From Magicicada septendecula (Eukaryota > Arthropoda > Insecta > Hemiptera > Cicadidae), in assembly GCA_034769895.1 (NCBI GenBank), contig CM068367.1:121371927-121435926 (forward strand): a DNA stretch of 64,000 nucleotides. The letters are read 5' to 3'. A model generated the notes under the pieces. That model was not told the origin of the DNA. It worked only from the letters and a program-made list of their open reading frames with translations, and did not search any database. Positions 1 to 10,899 of the stretch are shown piece by piece. The position numbers and the translations under genes were made by a program. Each line of letters starts with the position of its first letter. The first letter of the stretch is position 1.

Positions 1-2028
1 TAGGTACCGAATTTCTTGTCATAATTTTGTAAACCAAAAGAATTTTTATTGTATCGCCCAATATCGTTTCGTCTCACATGTATCTGTATGATTGTCTGTC
101 TTAAGTAAGTATTCCTCTAGATCCTCCCTTCCCTACCCCCTGTAAGTAAAAGTAAGAAAAACCCCTCTCCCTTTGAATGCTTACGTAATATTTGAACGGC
201 CCCCTGCAATACACTTCAACTGTATAACTTTTCAACTTTTTAAATGCTTTGAACAACCTGCTTTGGGGCTGCATTAAAAATAGCAAAGTTAATAGCGCCT
301 TCAGAAAATAAATAATTAAAGGACATTACTAATGTGCATTGAAGCATCAGAAACACTGATCTCCGCAGGGATCTGGAAATGTGCTCGTACCCAATGAAAT
401 GTAAAGGTTTCCAAAGAAACATGAGAGAAATTACATCGCTCTGAAAACGCTGAAGGCATCAAACTGGTGAACAATGATGTAATTACTGAAGAAAACAGAA
501 AACTACTCGACTTAGTGTACAATGTTAATGCAGGAAACTCCGTAGTGAACAAGATAAAGGGAGAATTTAATGTTAATACGTGAAGTTAAGAAACCTAAAC
601 AGAAACTGTTAGGTGCAAGTTAAGCAGCAGTTAAGGTTAGATTAACATTTCTCATTAGTTTAATGATTAGCATTTTTATAATATTCTATTTTACACTTAA
701 GTTATTAATAAAAAATAAATATCGAAAATATAAATATATCATGGTATAAATATATCAGTTTTTCTTCCTCACTGAACTAGTCCGTTTAAAATTAAAGTTA
801 CACGTAGGCTTATTAATTTAAAAAATCAGAATGCTTTCAACGCTATAATCAGTACTAACGTTCTCTCTTTAACAATATTCAAGTCCGTTGTAAAGAAAAT
901 ATTACAGTTAAATAGGAGAAAAACCACAGTATTCTAATTTCGACTACGACTGAGTCTTTTTAGAACCGTGTAAAATATGGATACTGAATTTTACCCCACA
1001 TTCAGGTGAGTCGTCCCCAGTTGCATTGAGTCTGATGAAGGAAAGTGGATCGTGTAAACGCGCCTTCGGCCTCAAAAGAATATTTGTACCGAGGTCTGAA
1101 TTAAGAGCATTTTTACATATATAAACTAAGATCTTTATAATCTCGTATATCTCCAGACTTTACTGCCATGCGTAAAGAAGAAGAAGAACATCAGTATTTT
1201 ATTGTTATAAGTATTTTAAAAGATTTTTTTGAATTATTTTGTAGTAATAAGAACACTGATTGATGTTCTTAAGAAAAGTGAACATAATATTCAGTGTATG
1301 TCCTGAACCTTTTAACAATAAAATTGTGTAGGCCTACACTTCAAACAACAATCTTTTAGGTTTTTATTCCAATACTTCACGTATCGGTTCTGAAGTATAC
1401 GAGTAACATGCCTATGGAATTACGTTTAGAGTTGGCCTTGAATGTTTTCGTCATTGTATTTTGTAGCATAAAAAGTATTATAGACAAGCATACATCTCCG
1501 GAGTTGTCTTTCTCTTGCAAGACAACAAAGCAAAAGTCCGTCAAAAACAGATAGCGCCTTGTAGAAGTCTATGCCGTCGCTGTTTTTAAAACTTATTACT
1601 ATCTTTACATGACAGTCCTGTAGTCATACGACACAATAACCAATAATTATAACTAAAAATGTAAATAGTGACAGTTAAATTATAATGTAAATGTAAATGT
1701 CACATTAACTAATGTGTCAGTTAATTAATGTAACTATTACACATAAATAAATAAAAATTTAATGGATGCAATGCATGGGCAGCGAGTTTGTGGGCTGCAG
1801 GGCTCGACAATAATTTAGTTGGAGGGGGGGAAGGGCTATAGTGTATGTAGGTCTTTATCGACTAAACTGCAATACGCTACTATGTGTTCATAAAATACTA
1901 AGGGTCTTTATTATGTTAGTCTATTTCGTAAAATATAATAAAAGAAATTTTATAAATGTAGGTAATTTAAAGTAGACACATATTTTGACTATACGCTACA
2001 TTTATTTCCTTTAAAGAATAACTTTTCT
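1..2028. other. Anonymous AT-rich intergenic DNA
   Basis: No open reading frame here resembles a known protein, and the longest are under 80 codons and uninterpretable. The region is AT-rich, with scattered short inverted repeats (for example around 1680-1740, where ATGTAAATG-type words recur). A TAGGCCTA octamer lies near 1328. I see nothing else that can be supported. Confidence 0.6.
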
Positions 2029-2169
2029 TCTTATATATAAAAATGAATGTTTCTTTGTTTGTCCCGTATGCGTTCCTATACCATTTATCCGATGGCGATG
2101 AAACTTTGGTGAGTTGTTGTGCGCACGCCCGCGAAGGTTTCTGAATTAGTGGTGTTTTTTCGGTGGGGT

Positions 2170-2425
2170 CTTCCACATCTCCTCCTAAACCACTGGACCG
2201 ATTTCAACCAAACTTGGCACAAATATTTTACGCAATGGGAGAACCAACATAGGATAGGTGTTTTTTCGATGGGGTGCTTTTGGGGGTTCTTTGGGGTCTT
2301 CCACATCTTCTCCTAAACCACTGGACCGATTTCAACCAAACTTGGCACAAATATTTTACGCAACGGGAGAACCAACATAGGATAGGTGTTTTTACTTCCA
2401 TATTCCTTAAGGAATGGAAGTATGG
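2170..2425 (+). repeat. 128-bp direct repeat inside the Helitron
   Basis: Two near-identical copies start at 2170 and 2298, each opening CTTCCACATCT and containing CTGGACCGATTTCAACC and GGGAGAACCAACATAGG. A third copy begins at 4087, beyond the 161-bp array, so these blocks bracket the array. The ACCGATTT words are typical of insect Helitron bodies, from general knowledge. Confidence 0.8.
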
Positions 2426-2512
2426 TGATGGCAAAAAAAATCGTGTTCGAGATTATTGCAGATTCTGATTCTACTACACTCAAAACATGAAAAAAAGTCG
2501 TTTTCCGAAAAG

Positions 2513-2560
2513 TGTCTGTGTGTCTGTCTGTCTGTCTGTCTATCTATCTGTCTGTCTGTA
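2513..2560 (+). repeat. (TGTC)n tetranucleotide microsatellite
   Basis: Imperfect TGTC/TATC repeats lie directly upstream of the first 161-bp unit, inside the Helitron. Confidence 0.85.
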
Positions 2561-2573
2561 GATTTTTTTCTAT

Positions 2574-3858
2574 GGCAAACGATAACTGCCGCAAATTCAA
2601 ACAGAATCAAATAATTTTTTGCATACAGCCCTGATTTGCAGAGTACTCGCGACCTATTGTTTTTGGTGAAGATCGGTTGAGGGAAAGGGGTAGTTTACCT
2701 GCAACGGTTTTTTTTTAGCAAGGGTAATTTTGTTTGTTTGGCAAACGATAACAGCCGCAAATTCAAACAGAATCAAATAATGTTTCGCATACAGCCCTGA
2801 ATTGTAGAGTTCTCAAGATCTGTTGATTTTGGTGAAGATCGGTTAAGGGAAAGGGGTAGTTTACCTGTAACGTTTTATGTTTTAACAAGGGTATTTCCTA
2901 TGGCAAACGATAACAGCCGAAAATTCAAACAGAATCAAACGATTATTTGCATACAGCCCTAAATTGTAGAGTTCTCAAGACCTATTGTTTTTGGTGAAAA
3001 TCGGTTGAGGGAAAGGGGTAGTTTACCTGCAACGTTTTTTTAACAAGGGTATTTTTTTTTTGGCAAACGATAACTGCCGCAAATTCAAACAGAATCAAAT
3101 AACTTTTTGCATACAGCCCTGATTTGTAGAGTACTCACGACCTATTGTTTTTGGTGAAGATCGGTTAAGGGAAAGGGGTAGTTTACCTGCAACGGTTTTT
3201 TTTATCAAGGGAAATTTTTTTTTTTCCAAACGATAACAGCCGCAAATTCAAACAGAATCAAATAATGTTTCGCATACAGCCCTGAATTGTAGAGTTCTCA
3301 AGATCTGTTGATTTTGGTGAAGATCGGTTAAGGGAAAGGGGTAGTTTACCTGTAACGTTTTCTGTTTTAACAAGGGTATTTCCTATGGCAAACGATAACA
3401 GCCGTAAATTCAAACAGAATCAAAAGATTATTTGCATACAGCCCTAAATTGTAGATTTCTCAAGACCTATTGTTTTTGGTGAAGATCGGTTAAGGGAAAG
3501 GGGTAGTTTACCTACAACGTTTTTTTAACAAGGTTATTTTCTATGGCAAACGATAACAGCGGCAAATTCAAACATAATCAAATAATTTTCTGCATACAGC
3601 CCTGGTTTGTAGAGTACTCAAGACCTTTTGTTTTTGGTGAAGATCGGTTGAGGGAAAGGGGTAGTTTACCTGCAACGTTTGTTATAAAGCGTATTTTCTA
3701 TGGCAAACGATAACTGCCGCAAATTCAAACAGAATCAAATAATTTTTTGCATACATAAGTGAATTGTAGAGGACTCAAGGCCATTAGATTTTGGTGAAGA
3801 TCGGTTAAGGGGAAGGGGTAGTTTACCTGCAACCTTTTACGTTTTAACAAGAGTAAAG
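2574..3858 (+). repeat. 161-bp tandem array, eight units, trimeric higher-order structure
   Basis: Units start at 2574, 2740, 2902, 3062, 3226, 3387, 3545 and 3702, each opening GGCAAACGATAAC (CCAAACG in the fifth). Each contains GCATACAGCCCT, a GGTGAAGATCGGTT segment and AGGGGTAGTTTACCT. Unit 1 matches unit 4 (AACTGCCG, GAGTACTC), unit 2 matches unit 5 (CGCATACAG, AGATCTGTTGATTTT; almost identical), and unit 3 matches unit 6 (CCCTAAATTGTAGA). This gives a repeated trimer of about 488 bp followed by two further units. No coding potential. The array sits wholly inside the Helitron. Confidence 0.9.
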
Positions 3859-4299
3859 TACTTGAAAATTCATTTAAACTTTTTCAAACAATGGTAATTG
3901 TTAAAAATAAAATAATTTTGTTGCCAGGCAATAAAATTATAATTTTTTCATTTTAATGTAAATTATGTATATATTAGAAAATATATCGTGCTTAGCAGGC
4001 AAGCATATTTCAGATTATAAGTCTTAGAATATGGAAGTCATGTATGGTTCTCCATACCGATATTTTTCGATGGAGTCCTTTGGGGTCTTCCACATCTCCT
4101 CCTAAACCATTGGACCGATTTCAACCAAACTTGGCACAAATATTTTACGCAACGGGAGAACCAACATAGGGCAGGTGTTTTTTTCGATACGATCCTCTGG
4201 GGGGTCTTTTGGGGTCTTAAAAAACTATTAGTTCTGGTTACTATGGCAACCCAATAGAATAGATTCTGTTCTAAATATATTATCGCATTAAATTGAAGA

Positions 4300-4330
4300 C
4301 CACGCGAACGAAGTCGTGGGCAACAGCTAT
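4300..4330 (+). other. Second, internal Helitron 3'-end-like hairpin
   Basis: Stem CCACG (4300-4304), 10-nt loop and stem CGTGG (4315-4319) are followed by GCAACAG and CTAT (4327-4330). This closely resembles a common insect Helitron terminus, but the final base is T instead of the R of CTRR. It lies 104 bp before the intact CTAG terminus at 4434. Confidence 0.6.
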
Positions 4331-4434
4331 TTATTTTTAAGAAACCTACTTTAATTGAACTTTATTAATTAAACTAACATTTTCATTATACGTACAACGT
4401 GAAACTCCGTAGCGAAGCACGGGTATTCCGCTAG

Positions 4435-4943
4435 TGCTTTATACAAATGAAGATATTCCCAATATTGTGTTCACTGTTCTATTTTTTTATGAATTTAGAA
4501 TTTAATTTATCGTCATAAATAAAAATATATGATTTAGTAATAATTGAACTGTGCACGCTTTAAACAGTAAAATCTTTTAGTTTTTTGTTACAAAACTTAA
4601 CACCTCACACTAACAAATACCGCTAATAATAGCCTACGGACTTACAGTTTAGAGTCGACGATAAATAATATTTTTGTTAAACATGGTGTTTTTGTATCAA
4701 ATCATAAAATTACTCATTTTTCAAAAACAAAGTTAAAATTAGACATGTATGTACATTAATATTTTTTTTTAAATCTGACCTAACTTTTCCAAGATTAAAA
4801 AACATAATGGAAACATTTCAATTTTGATCAGTCATTTAGATTGATCTTTTGTCTTTTGGCCCCCCCTAAAATGTTTCGCAGGTGCACGATGCAACGTCCA
4901 ACTGGGGGAAATTGTAACTTTCCTATTTTTACGTATTAATGAG
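4435..4943. other. Anonymous AT-rich spacer
   Basis: No coding or repeat signature was found between the Helitron and the next MITE. The last 8 bases, TTAATGAG (4936-4943), form one copy of the MITE target duplication. Confidence 0.6.
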
Positions 4944-5322
4944 CAGTGGCGGATTTCCGATTCTGGATACTGGGGGAGGGGGGGAGAAATGAAATTATTT
5001 ACTACAGGAAATCCTTATTTAACAGGCTGAGGTATACATTCTATTATGTTTCCTTAATTTATTTTAAATTATCATGCATAAAGGTTCACAAAAGTATTAT
5101 AATATAATAAGATATAATAATACAGATAACTTATACATTTTAAAATAAATGACTGACTAATACATTTTACTGAAATAAAAGAAGAAAACAATATCTTGAA
5201 GGAGACGAACGATACAGAACTCTTGATAGAGTGTTGAAATGAGATAATAAAGTTTCCTGTTTAAAAAGGGGGGCTCCAGGAATAAACAGCCTAGGGCCGC
5301 AAAATGTTCAAATTCGCCACTG
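4944..5322. mobile_element. hAT-type MITE, 379 bp
   Basis: The terminal inverted repeats are CAGTGGCGGATTT at the left and, on the other strand, CAGTGGCGAATTT at the right. They are flanked by TTAATGAG (4936-4943) and TTAATTAG (5323-5330), an 8-bp target duplication with one mismatch. CAGTGGCG ends and 8-bp duplications are standard for hAT elements. There is no transposase inside, so it would be mobilised in trans. A GGGGGAGGGGGG run lies near the left end. Confidence 0.85.
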
Positions 5323-7256
5323 TTAATTAGTATTCTTCATTAATGAGTTACGGATAAAAGGATATTTTAAGATTAGGTAATAATTAATTTTTTCTCGTTT
5401 TAGAATATAGTAGGAATGGTATAATACCGACAAATAATAACTAATAGAATAGAACATGAAACTTACAAAACAAGAATATTGCCCAACTGCAATAATTGCC
5501 TTAACGTATCAAGCACGCTTAGTTAATTATGACTGAAGTAGTTTCTAACCTGTTATTACGCTGATCTCAGTCCCAGACGCTTGTAATTCTAATCCAACAG
5601 CACATGTTAGTAAACGAAATGTAAATACGCGCACAAAATTTTACATAAAACGGTTTGTCTAACACCGTTACTTATCGTCATGAACCTTAGCGTCATTATG
5701 CTACCAGCCCAATAGTCGTGGTAGTATATACGAATGTTTTTACCTAAGTTAATTGCTCCAATTTATTGTAAACACACAGTGTTTGCTACAATCGACTACA
5801 ATCTGAAACTACACTGATCATTTTGCATTTACAACAAACGTAAACTGCACGAAAAACTATTTTTTTACTGTCAAAATCTCACACGCCAATTATTTTTACT
5901 AAAGCTTCAAAGCTAATAAACCGGTATACCAACTTTGAAATGTTAAATATTCATTAATACTAAAATATGTTATGACCAATTATAAACAATAAAACAATTG
6001 TTTATTTTCACATATCGTTTCTCTCAAATACATAAATGTGTGTGTGTGTGCGCGCGCGCGCGCGCATGTGTTTATTAATGACTAGCTATATGATAAATTA
6101 ACATTTATTAAGTAATTGCCATTTTAGGATATTACTAGTAAACATGCAAATTATGTTCCTGTACATGCTATACAGAATTTTAAAAAATTAATTAAATTTA
6201 ACATTAAAACCAACATTATATTGTCTATGAAAACTTACGTGAACGTAGAACAAAAGCCTTATAATTTATCAATATAATAAACTTAAATGTCTTACCACTT
6301 TAAAACTTTTAATTACATTCAAAAAAAGAGTTTTGAAACGTCAGAATTAACAGACATAAACGTACTTCTACATAAAAGATTGTTAACAGAAATTCATAGA
6401 ATTAAAACAATCAATGTACCGGTACTTAAAAACAAATTTAGATGATAGAAACAAATCTTTTTTAAATTAATAATAAATAATTTTTTCTTAATAGTTAATA
6501 AGGAATTATTAAAATGGCAAACAAAAATGTTAATGTTACCAGTATGAATTATCTTTCTTAATATGTAACACAGTGAAGTGTGCACGGTTAAAATATGTAA
6601 CTACCTCGATAGCGTTTACTGCAGTCACAATAATGATGACTACGCCTGTTTGATCAAACAGGCACTGCACACATGAATCTCGAGTTTTGATTTTCTTATA
6701 GTTTTCAAAACGAAAATTGAAAACGTATTTTAGAGTTTTCTCGGATCTCTATCGGAACAAATCTGTACAAAAAATATAGGTGAGAGTCGTAATAACATTT
6801 TTATTCTTTGTTATGTAATACCGTTACTTGAATTATGTGAAATAATCCGATTTTTAATTAACAAAATAAAAAAAGAATCAGGTTATGCAAGAACGACGAT
6901 ATGACGTATTGAACTTAAAGAAGTAATGTTATGGATTCTATATTAAGATCACAGATTTTTACAATAAATCCTGTTATTGTTTAATATTCGAATTTAACAT
7001 AATTATTACATAGCGTTACCAGCTGCTATATGATTAAAATTTTTTACTCCGCAATCCCGGACGTTAAATCTGTACACCTAAAACAGAACAAAACAAAATC
7101 CGACATATACGATGTGTCATTAGCATGTAATTTCTAATAATGTTTCTGTGTTGTTCGAAACTATAAAAATGCTTTAAAAAACCTTTTGTTTCGAAAACCG
7201 CCAATTTTTAATTAAAAAAATACACTTAAAATTTATCAATAATAAAAAATATATAC
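5323..7256. other. Anonymous AT-rich DNA with a small TG/CG tract
   Basis: No supportable coding sequence. The only distinct element is the alternating purine-pyrimidine run at 6037-6070. Confidence 0.6.
6037..6070. repeat. (TG)n(CG)n alternating dinucleotide tract
   Basis: TGTGTGTGTG runs straight into CGCGCGCGCG and then CATGTG. Such alternating purine-pyrimidine tracts can adopt Z-DNA under supercoiling; that is general knowledge, not shown here. Confidence 0.9.
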
Positions 7257-7640
7257 ACATACAATACACTATTATTATCTGTACTACTATTATAAAGAGG
7301 TAAAATTTGTTTCATTGTCCGGGCTAATCTCAGAAACTACTGATCCGATTTAAAAAATTCTTTCATCACTGTGTTCCTTGAAGCTTGAGGATTGTTGTAG
7401 ACATATTTGAACCTTAAAAAACAGAGCCTTAAAACTATAACGAAATTTCTTTGTTAATTTGCGTGTAGTGAAGTTTTCGGTTTTCGTTCGGTAGCCTAAG
7501 AGATAGCTATATGGTGTCAGTGAGCGCAATTTAGACAAAATTATAAATTTTATTTTGGGGGTTGTTTGAATAAAATCCTCCTTTTCCTTTTCAAAATTTG
7601 GTGGTTTGTAAATGGTTTTATACGCATACAGTGGCGTTAG
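7257..7640 (+). repeat. Diverged insect repeat (Helitron-like body?)
   Basis: ATTATAAAGAGGTAAAATTTG followed by GAAACTACTGATCCGATTT and AAATTCTTTCATCACTG resembles a dispersed insect repeat type whose body contains 'ACTACTGAACCGATTT'. I could not find diagnostic ends, so the class is a guess. Confidence 0.3.
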
Positions 7641-7690
7641 CGACGTTCCTAATTATTTTGTTAATTTTTAATTAATGCGTAGGGACAGTG

Positions 7691-8093
7691 CAGTGGCGTA
7701 TCTAGAATTTGGTCTTGGGAGGGGTCCGGGGTCTAGTCGAGTCGGCTTCATAAAAAATAAAAAACAATTTAATACCAATTACTATTTTTAAAGTGGCTGA
7801 AAAACGTGTGATAAGATCCTGAAATCAGTCCCATTAAAGTAAACGGTATTAACACAATAGAAATAAGCGTTACTGAAACATTGTTTAGAAGATACTGACT
7901 GAATTGATTTCCCTAAATTTCATATTTCAAACATGTATGCAAATGCTGTGTCTTAAACTTGTTTGTATATTTAAAAGACAGTTACTAGCTGAAAAAATAA
8001 TGAAACAGCCTAAAAATTAAGAGTTTAACAAAATTCGTCAACTTTTTCGACCCCCTGGGGGGCCGTTCGTTCCCCCCTGTAAATACGCCCCTG
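7691..8093. mobile_element. hAT-type MITE, 403 bp
   Basis: The left terminal repeat CAGTGGCGTATCT pairs with the right end read on the other strand, CAGGGGCGTATTT. Flanks GGACAGTG (7683-7690) and GTACAGTG (8094-8101) form an 8-bp target duplication with one mismatch. No coding capacity. A GACCCCCTGGGGGGCC run sits near the right end. It interrupts a short diverged repeat: GTGGCGTTAGCGACGTTCC near 7631 resembles GTGATGTTAGTGACGTTTCC from 8098. Likely the same broad superfamily as the element at 4944. Confidence 0.8.
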
Positions 8094-8505
8094 GTACAGT
8101 GATGTTAGTGACGTTTCCAATTTATTCATTTTTAATTTTCTCAAACAGCAGATTTCATTGCTATTACTACCGCAGTATTTCATTTTCACGCTACTATATT
8201 TACAGACTCGATAAAATCTGTACCTGACAATTATCGAATTCTGCGTAATTCACTTCTACTTCTCCGTAAAAATACACCTTAAATATCTCCAATTTGTCTT
8301 TTAAGATTTGTTAATTAATTGTACAATTTATTTGACATTTGTTTACCATTTATTTTTACACGGTTAATATTAACCTAGTTTAATATTTATATAGATATTA
8401 ATTCTTAATTTCGTAGTGACCGTCAGTCAATGAATTGTAACGATGGGTCTGCGGGGATAGGTCAAAAAAGTATAACACAAATTGTAAATTATTTTTTTTG
8501 TCGAC

Positions 8506-8534
8506 GTTTCGACAATATTTATTCTCATCTTCAG
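8506..8534 (-). other. Hammerhead-like motif, left arm
   Basis: On the minus strand: CTGAAGA, T, stem GAGAAT, loop AAAT, stem ATTGTC, GAAAC. The stem has five of six pairs. Same order of parts as at 8643, 9667, 20597 and elsewhere. Catalysis is not shown; a true hammerhead has no extra base before stem II. Confidence 0.45.
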
Positions 8535-8642
8535 GACATGTATACGGATACAACGGATTCAACTCCTTCACACATACACAAACACATTCACTCAACTAAT
8601 TTATCTGTTGTGTTTGATATATTTTCTCTTGATACACAGGTC

Positions 8643-8671
8643 CTGAAGATGACAATAAATATTGTCGACAC
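8643..8671 (+). other. Hammerhead-like motif, right arm
   Basis: CTGAAGA, T, stem GACAAT, loop AAAT, stem ATTGTC, then GACAC in place of GAAAC. The six-base stem is perfectly paired, although the GAAA box is altered. Confidence 0.45.
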
Positions 8672-8740
8672 AAATAATTTAAAATTTGTGTTATACTTTT
8701 TTGACCGATCCTCGCAAACCCTTCATCGTTAAAATTAGAG

Positions 8741-9133
8741 ATATTAGTTTTTCTATAAAACTCACTGCGATAAGCGCTTGCAGCGAAGCGCACTAGTACC
8801 GTTATTTTAACATAATACGACTAGCTTAACGAAAATTATACTTTAATTTAATAAAAATAGTTAGAAATACTGAAATAAACATTAATCGGAAATGTGATAC
8901 ACACAATTCCTTTTCTTTTTTCTTTAATTAACAGTCGATACTTTATTGGTGAACCAAATTGTAAGAATATCTTTCTTAATTTTCAATTTCACAATCAAAT
9001 TTTTCTTTCTTGAAAAGAGGATACGTATTTTCTAACTCAACAATATATAATCAATAAACTAGCACTGAAACCTCTGTAAATAAAAGAAACAGGCCCAACT
9101 GTAATTTAAACGCAAATTCACGACATAATAAAG
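8741..9133. other. Anonymous AT-rich spacer
   Basis: No coding or repeat signal that I can support between the two foldback elements. Confidence 0.55.
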
Positions 9134-9803
9134 ACGGTAAAGACTTAATATTAGTGATTACTGTACTTACACTTGTGAAAACTTACGTTTCTTATTGTCC
9201 TCGAACGTTCCGGTGTGGTGTACACCTTCCTCAGCGAGATTTGAATACAGAGTGTCGTGAACAATATTGTAACAGTTTATTCACAGGTTGGTGGGATGTG
9301 TGGGGGGGGTTTGGTGGGAGGGGGTTCAAAGTATAGTTTGGTTTGTGTATGATTGTGTCGAACAGTGCGTGTGATTTAAAGTGTAGTTGGTCATTTAATA
9401 TGTTGTTTGGTTGTAGTGTGTGGTGTTTATATATTTCACACTGTTCAGCACACAAACACCACACACTACAACCAAACAACATATTAAATGATCAATTACA
9501 CTTTAAATCACACGGACTGTTCGATACAATCATACACAAACCAAACTATAGGCCTACTTTGAATCCCAGCGCCAACCCCCTCCCACCAAACTCCCCCCCA
9601 CACATCCCACCAACCTGTGAATAAACCGTTACAATATTGTTCACGACACTCTGTATTCAAATCTCGCTGAGGAAGGTGTACACCACACCGGAACGTTCGA
9701 GGACAATAAGAAACGTAAGTTTTCACAAGTGAAAGTACAGTAATCACTAATATTAAGTGGTGTGAATGAAGAGGATGAACCATCAAAACAACGGTAAAGA
9801 CTT
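9134..9803. mobile_element. Large foldback element, family 2
   Basis: Arms 9143-9428 and 9454-9758 are near-perfect inverted repeats of each other, separated by about 25 bp. The 13-mer ACGGTAAAGACTT occurs at 9134-9146 and again at 9791-9803, possibly a target duplication, although the right copy lies 32 bp beyond the arm and the left copy overlaps the arm by 4 bp. The arms differ by small indels, including GGCCTA inserted only in the right arm near 9549. No transposase is present. Each arm carries a CTGAGGA/GGAAC hairpin motif (9207-9234 minus, 9667-9694 plus). Long cruciform-forming DNA of this type is typical of foldback transposons. Confidence 0.85.
9667..9694 (+). other. Hammerhead-like motif in foldback arm
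   Basis: CTGAGGA, A, stem GGTGT, loop ACACC, stem ACACC, GGAAC. The mirror copy is at 9207-9234 on the minus strand. The GAAA box is GGAA here. Confidence 0.4.
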
Positions 9804-10899
9804 GTTAAATGACAATTACAGTTTGTGTAATTGATTTCTAACCGGGAGGTAATATGCTGCTTAACGTCAGCGTTGTTAACGGGTTTTTAATGATAAGTAA
9901 ATAAACATTAGTACCGTCTGGAGGTTTGCATGTCGATTTTTAGTATTCTTAAGGTTTTACAAAGACCGGATTCTAGTCCTGCGCATTAACTCCCAATCTG
10001 GAGCCTGCCCCTCCCAGACTGGCAGCCTTCTGTATGACTGCTGAGCTCATTGCTAATTTTCGTTAGGCCCGAGTATTTTATTTCACGGGTACCTGGCAGC
10101 ACGTGAGAAGCTGGAGGGCCTTCACCTATCCACCATCTTGTGAGGCGCCCCGTAGGGGATTTGCAACCGCGCCTAGGACTACTACCGCAAAGCAAAAATC
10201 TACGTCGCATTACTGAGACTGCTCCAACATGAAACAGTACCAGATGGGAACTATACTTTGGAAATGAAGGCCATTCAGAAGGGGGATAAGAGGACGGCCC
10301 AGAAGAATGTGGGACAACAACACAGAGTTGCGGAGTAGTCTACTGTGCAACGGGAGGGAGAGACGATTGCTCGAAGAGCAAGCTTTAAACCGAGAGGAAC
10401 GGTGGTCAAGTTTTGAGATCAGAAAAAGTTGAGGAACGTTTTGAAGTCTACACATATATAAAAGTATCCCGAACGGATGACAACCCTAAGTCACAACAGG
10501 GTTATACAAATTTTCTTGATAAGTCTAACCTTTATTGTTTGAAAATGTTGGGATTCGAATTTTTAAAATACTTACACTATATCATAAATCGCTTTCCTCG
10601 CCACGGCTCATATCTAGCGACTTCGTCGATCGTAATCTGATTTTGCATCCAGTTACTGTTATCAGATTAATTTCTTTCATTTTTCCAGTCCCGCCTTCCT
10701 TGGCCAACTCTTCTTTTCTTCCGATACTAATATGTTTCCGAGAACCTCGGAGTTTTTCATTTGATATCCCGAACATCCAGAAAGAATTTCTAGTCCCTTA
10801 TTTAAACAACAGAGCAAGTAGGGTGATACTGAAGCTGAGGGTCTATCGTAGGTTCAGTCCTTCTTAAATATGTTATTCCGGACTTTATACATTAATCAC
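9804..10899. other. Anonymous DNA with a GC-richer block
   Basis: The segment 9965-10210 is noticeably GC-richer than its surroundings (CTGCCCCTCCCAGACTGGC, GAGGCGCCCCGTAGGGG). It could be a retroelement untranslated region, but no frame or end motif confirms this. The rest shows no supportable feature. Confidence 0.4.

Larger units (their letters stand above)
2029..4434 (+). mobile_element. Non-autonomous Helitron
   Basis: The left end begins with a TC followed by TTATATATAAAAATGAATG, the style of insect Helitron 5' ends (start could be 2026 or 2029). The right end is CTAG (4431-4434) followed by T, as expected for insertion into an AT dinucleotide. A hairpin lies 8 nt before it: stem CCGT 4407-4410, loop AGCGAAGC, stem ACGG 4419-4422. 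There is no Rep/helicase coding, so it is non-autonomous. The body holds a 128-bp duplicated block (2170 and 2298, with a third partial copy at 4087) and a 161-bp tandem array. The base before the 5' TC is T rather than A, so the exact left boundary is uncertain. Family features come from established Helitron structure; the assignment is from the end motifs. Confidence 0.8.
8398..8740. mobile_element. Foldback element, family 1, copy 1
   Basis: Two arms of about 110 bp (roughly 8430-8543 and 8636-8735) are imperfect inverted repeats around a loop that includes ACACATACACAAACAC. Both arms carry GGTCAAAAAAGTATAACAC and the CTGAAGA/GTCGACGTTTCGAC module. The right arm lacks 8 bases (GTTTCGAC) present in the left. 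A relative lies at 20497-20770, so this is a dispersed family. No coding region. Confidence 0.8.

Noticed and set aside
1018..1080. Another CTGATGA-type hairpin motif
   Set aside because: CTGATGA is present, but the following bases do not pair and no GAAAC follows.
2085..2468. Short frames repeated with CGRPHRK or NHWTDFNQTWHKYF text
   Set aside because: These are the translated 128-bp Helitron repeats; repetition reflects DNA, not a protein domain.
2574..3858. CRISPR-like array
   Set aside because: Units are about 161 bp and homologous throughout, with no unique spacers; the genome is eukaryotic.
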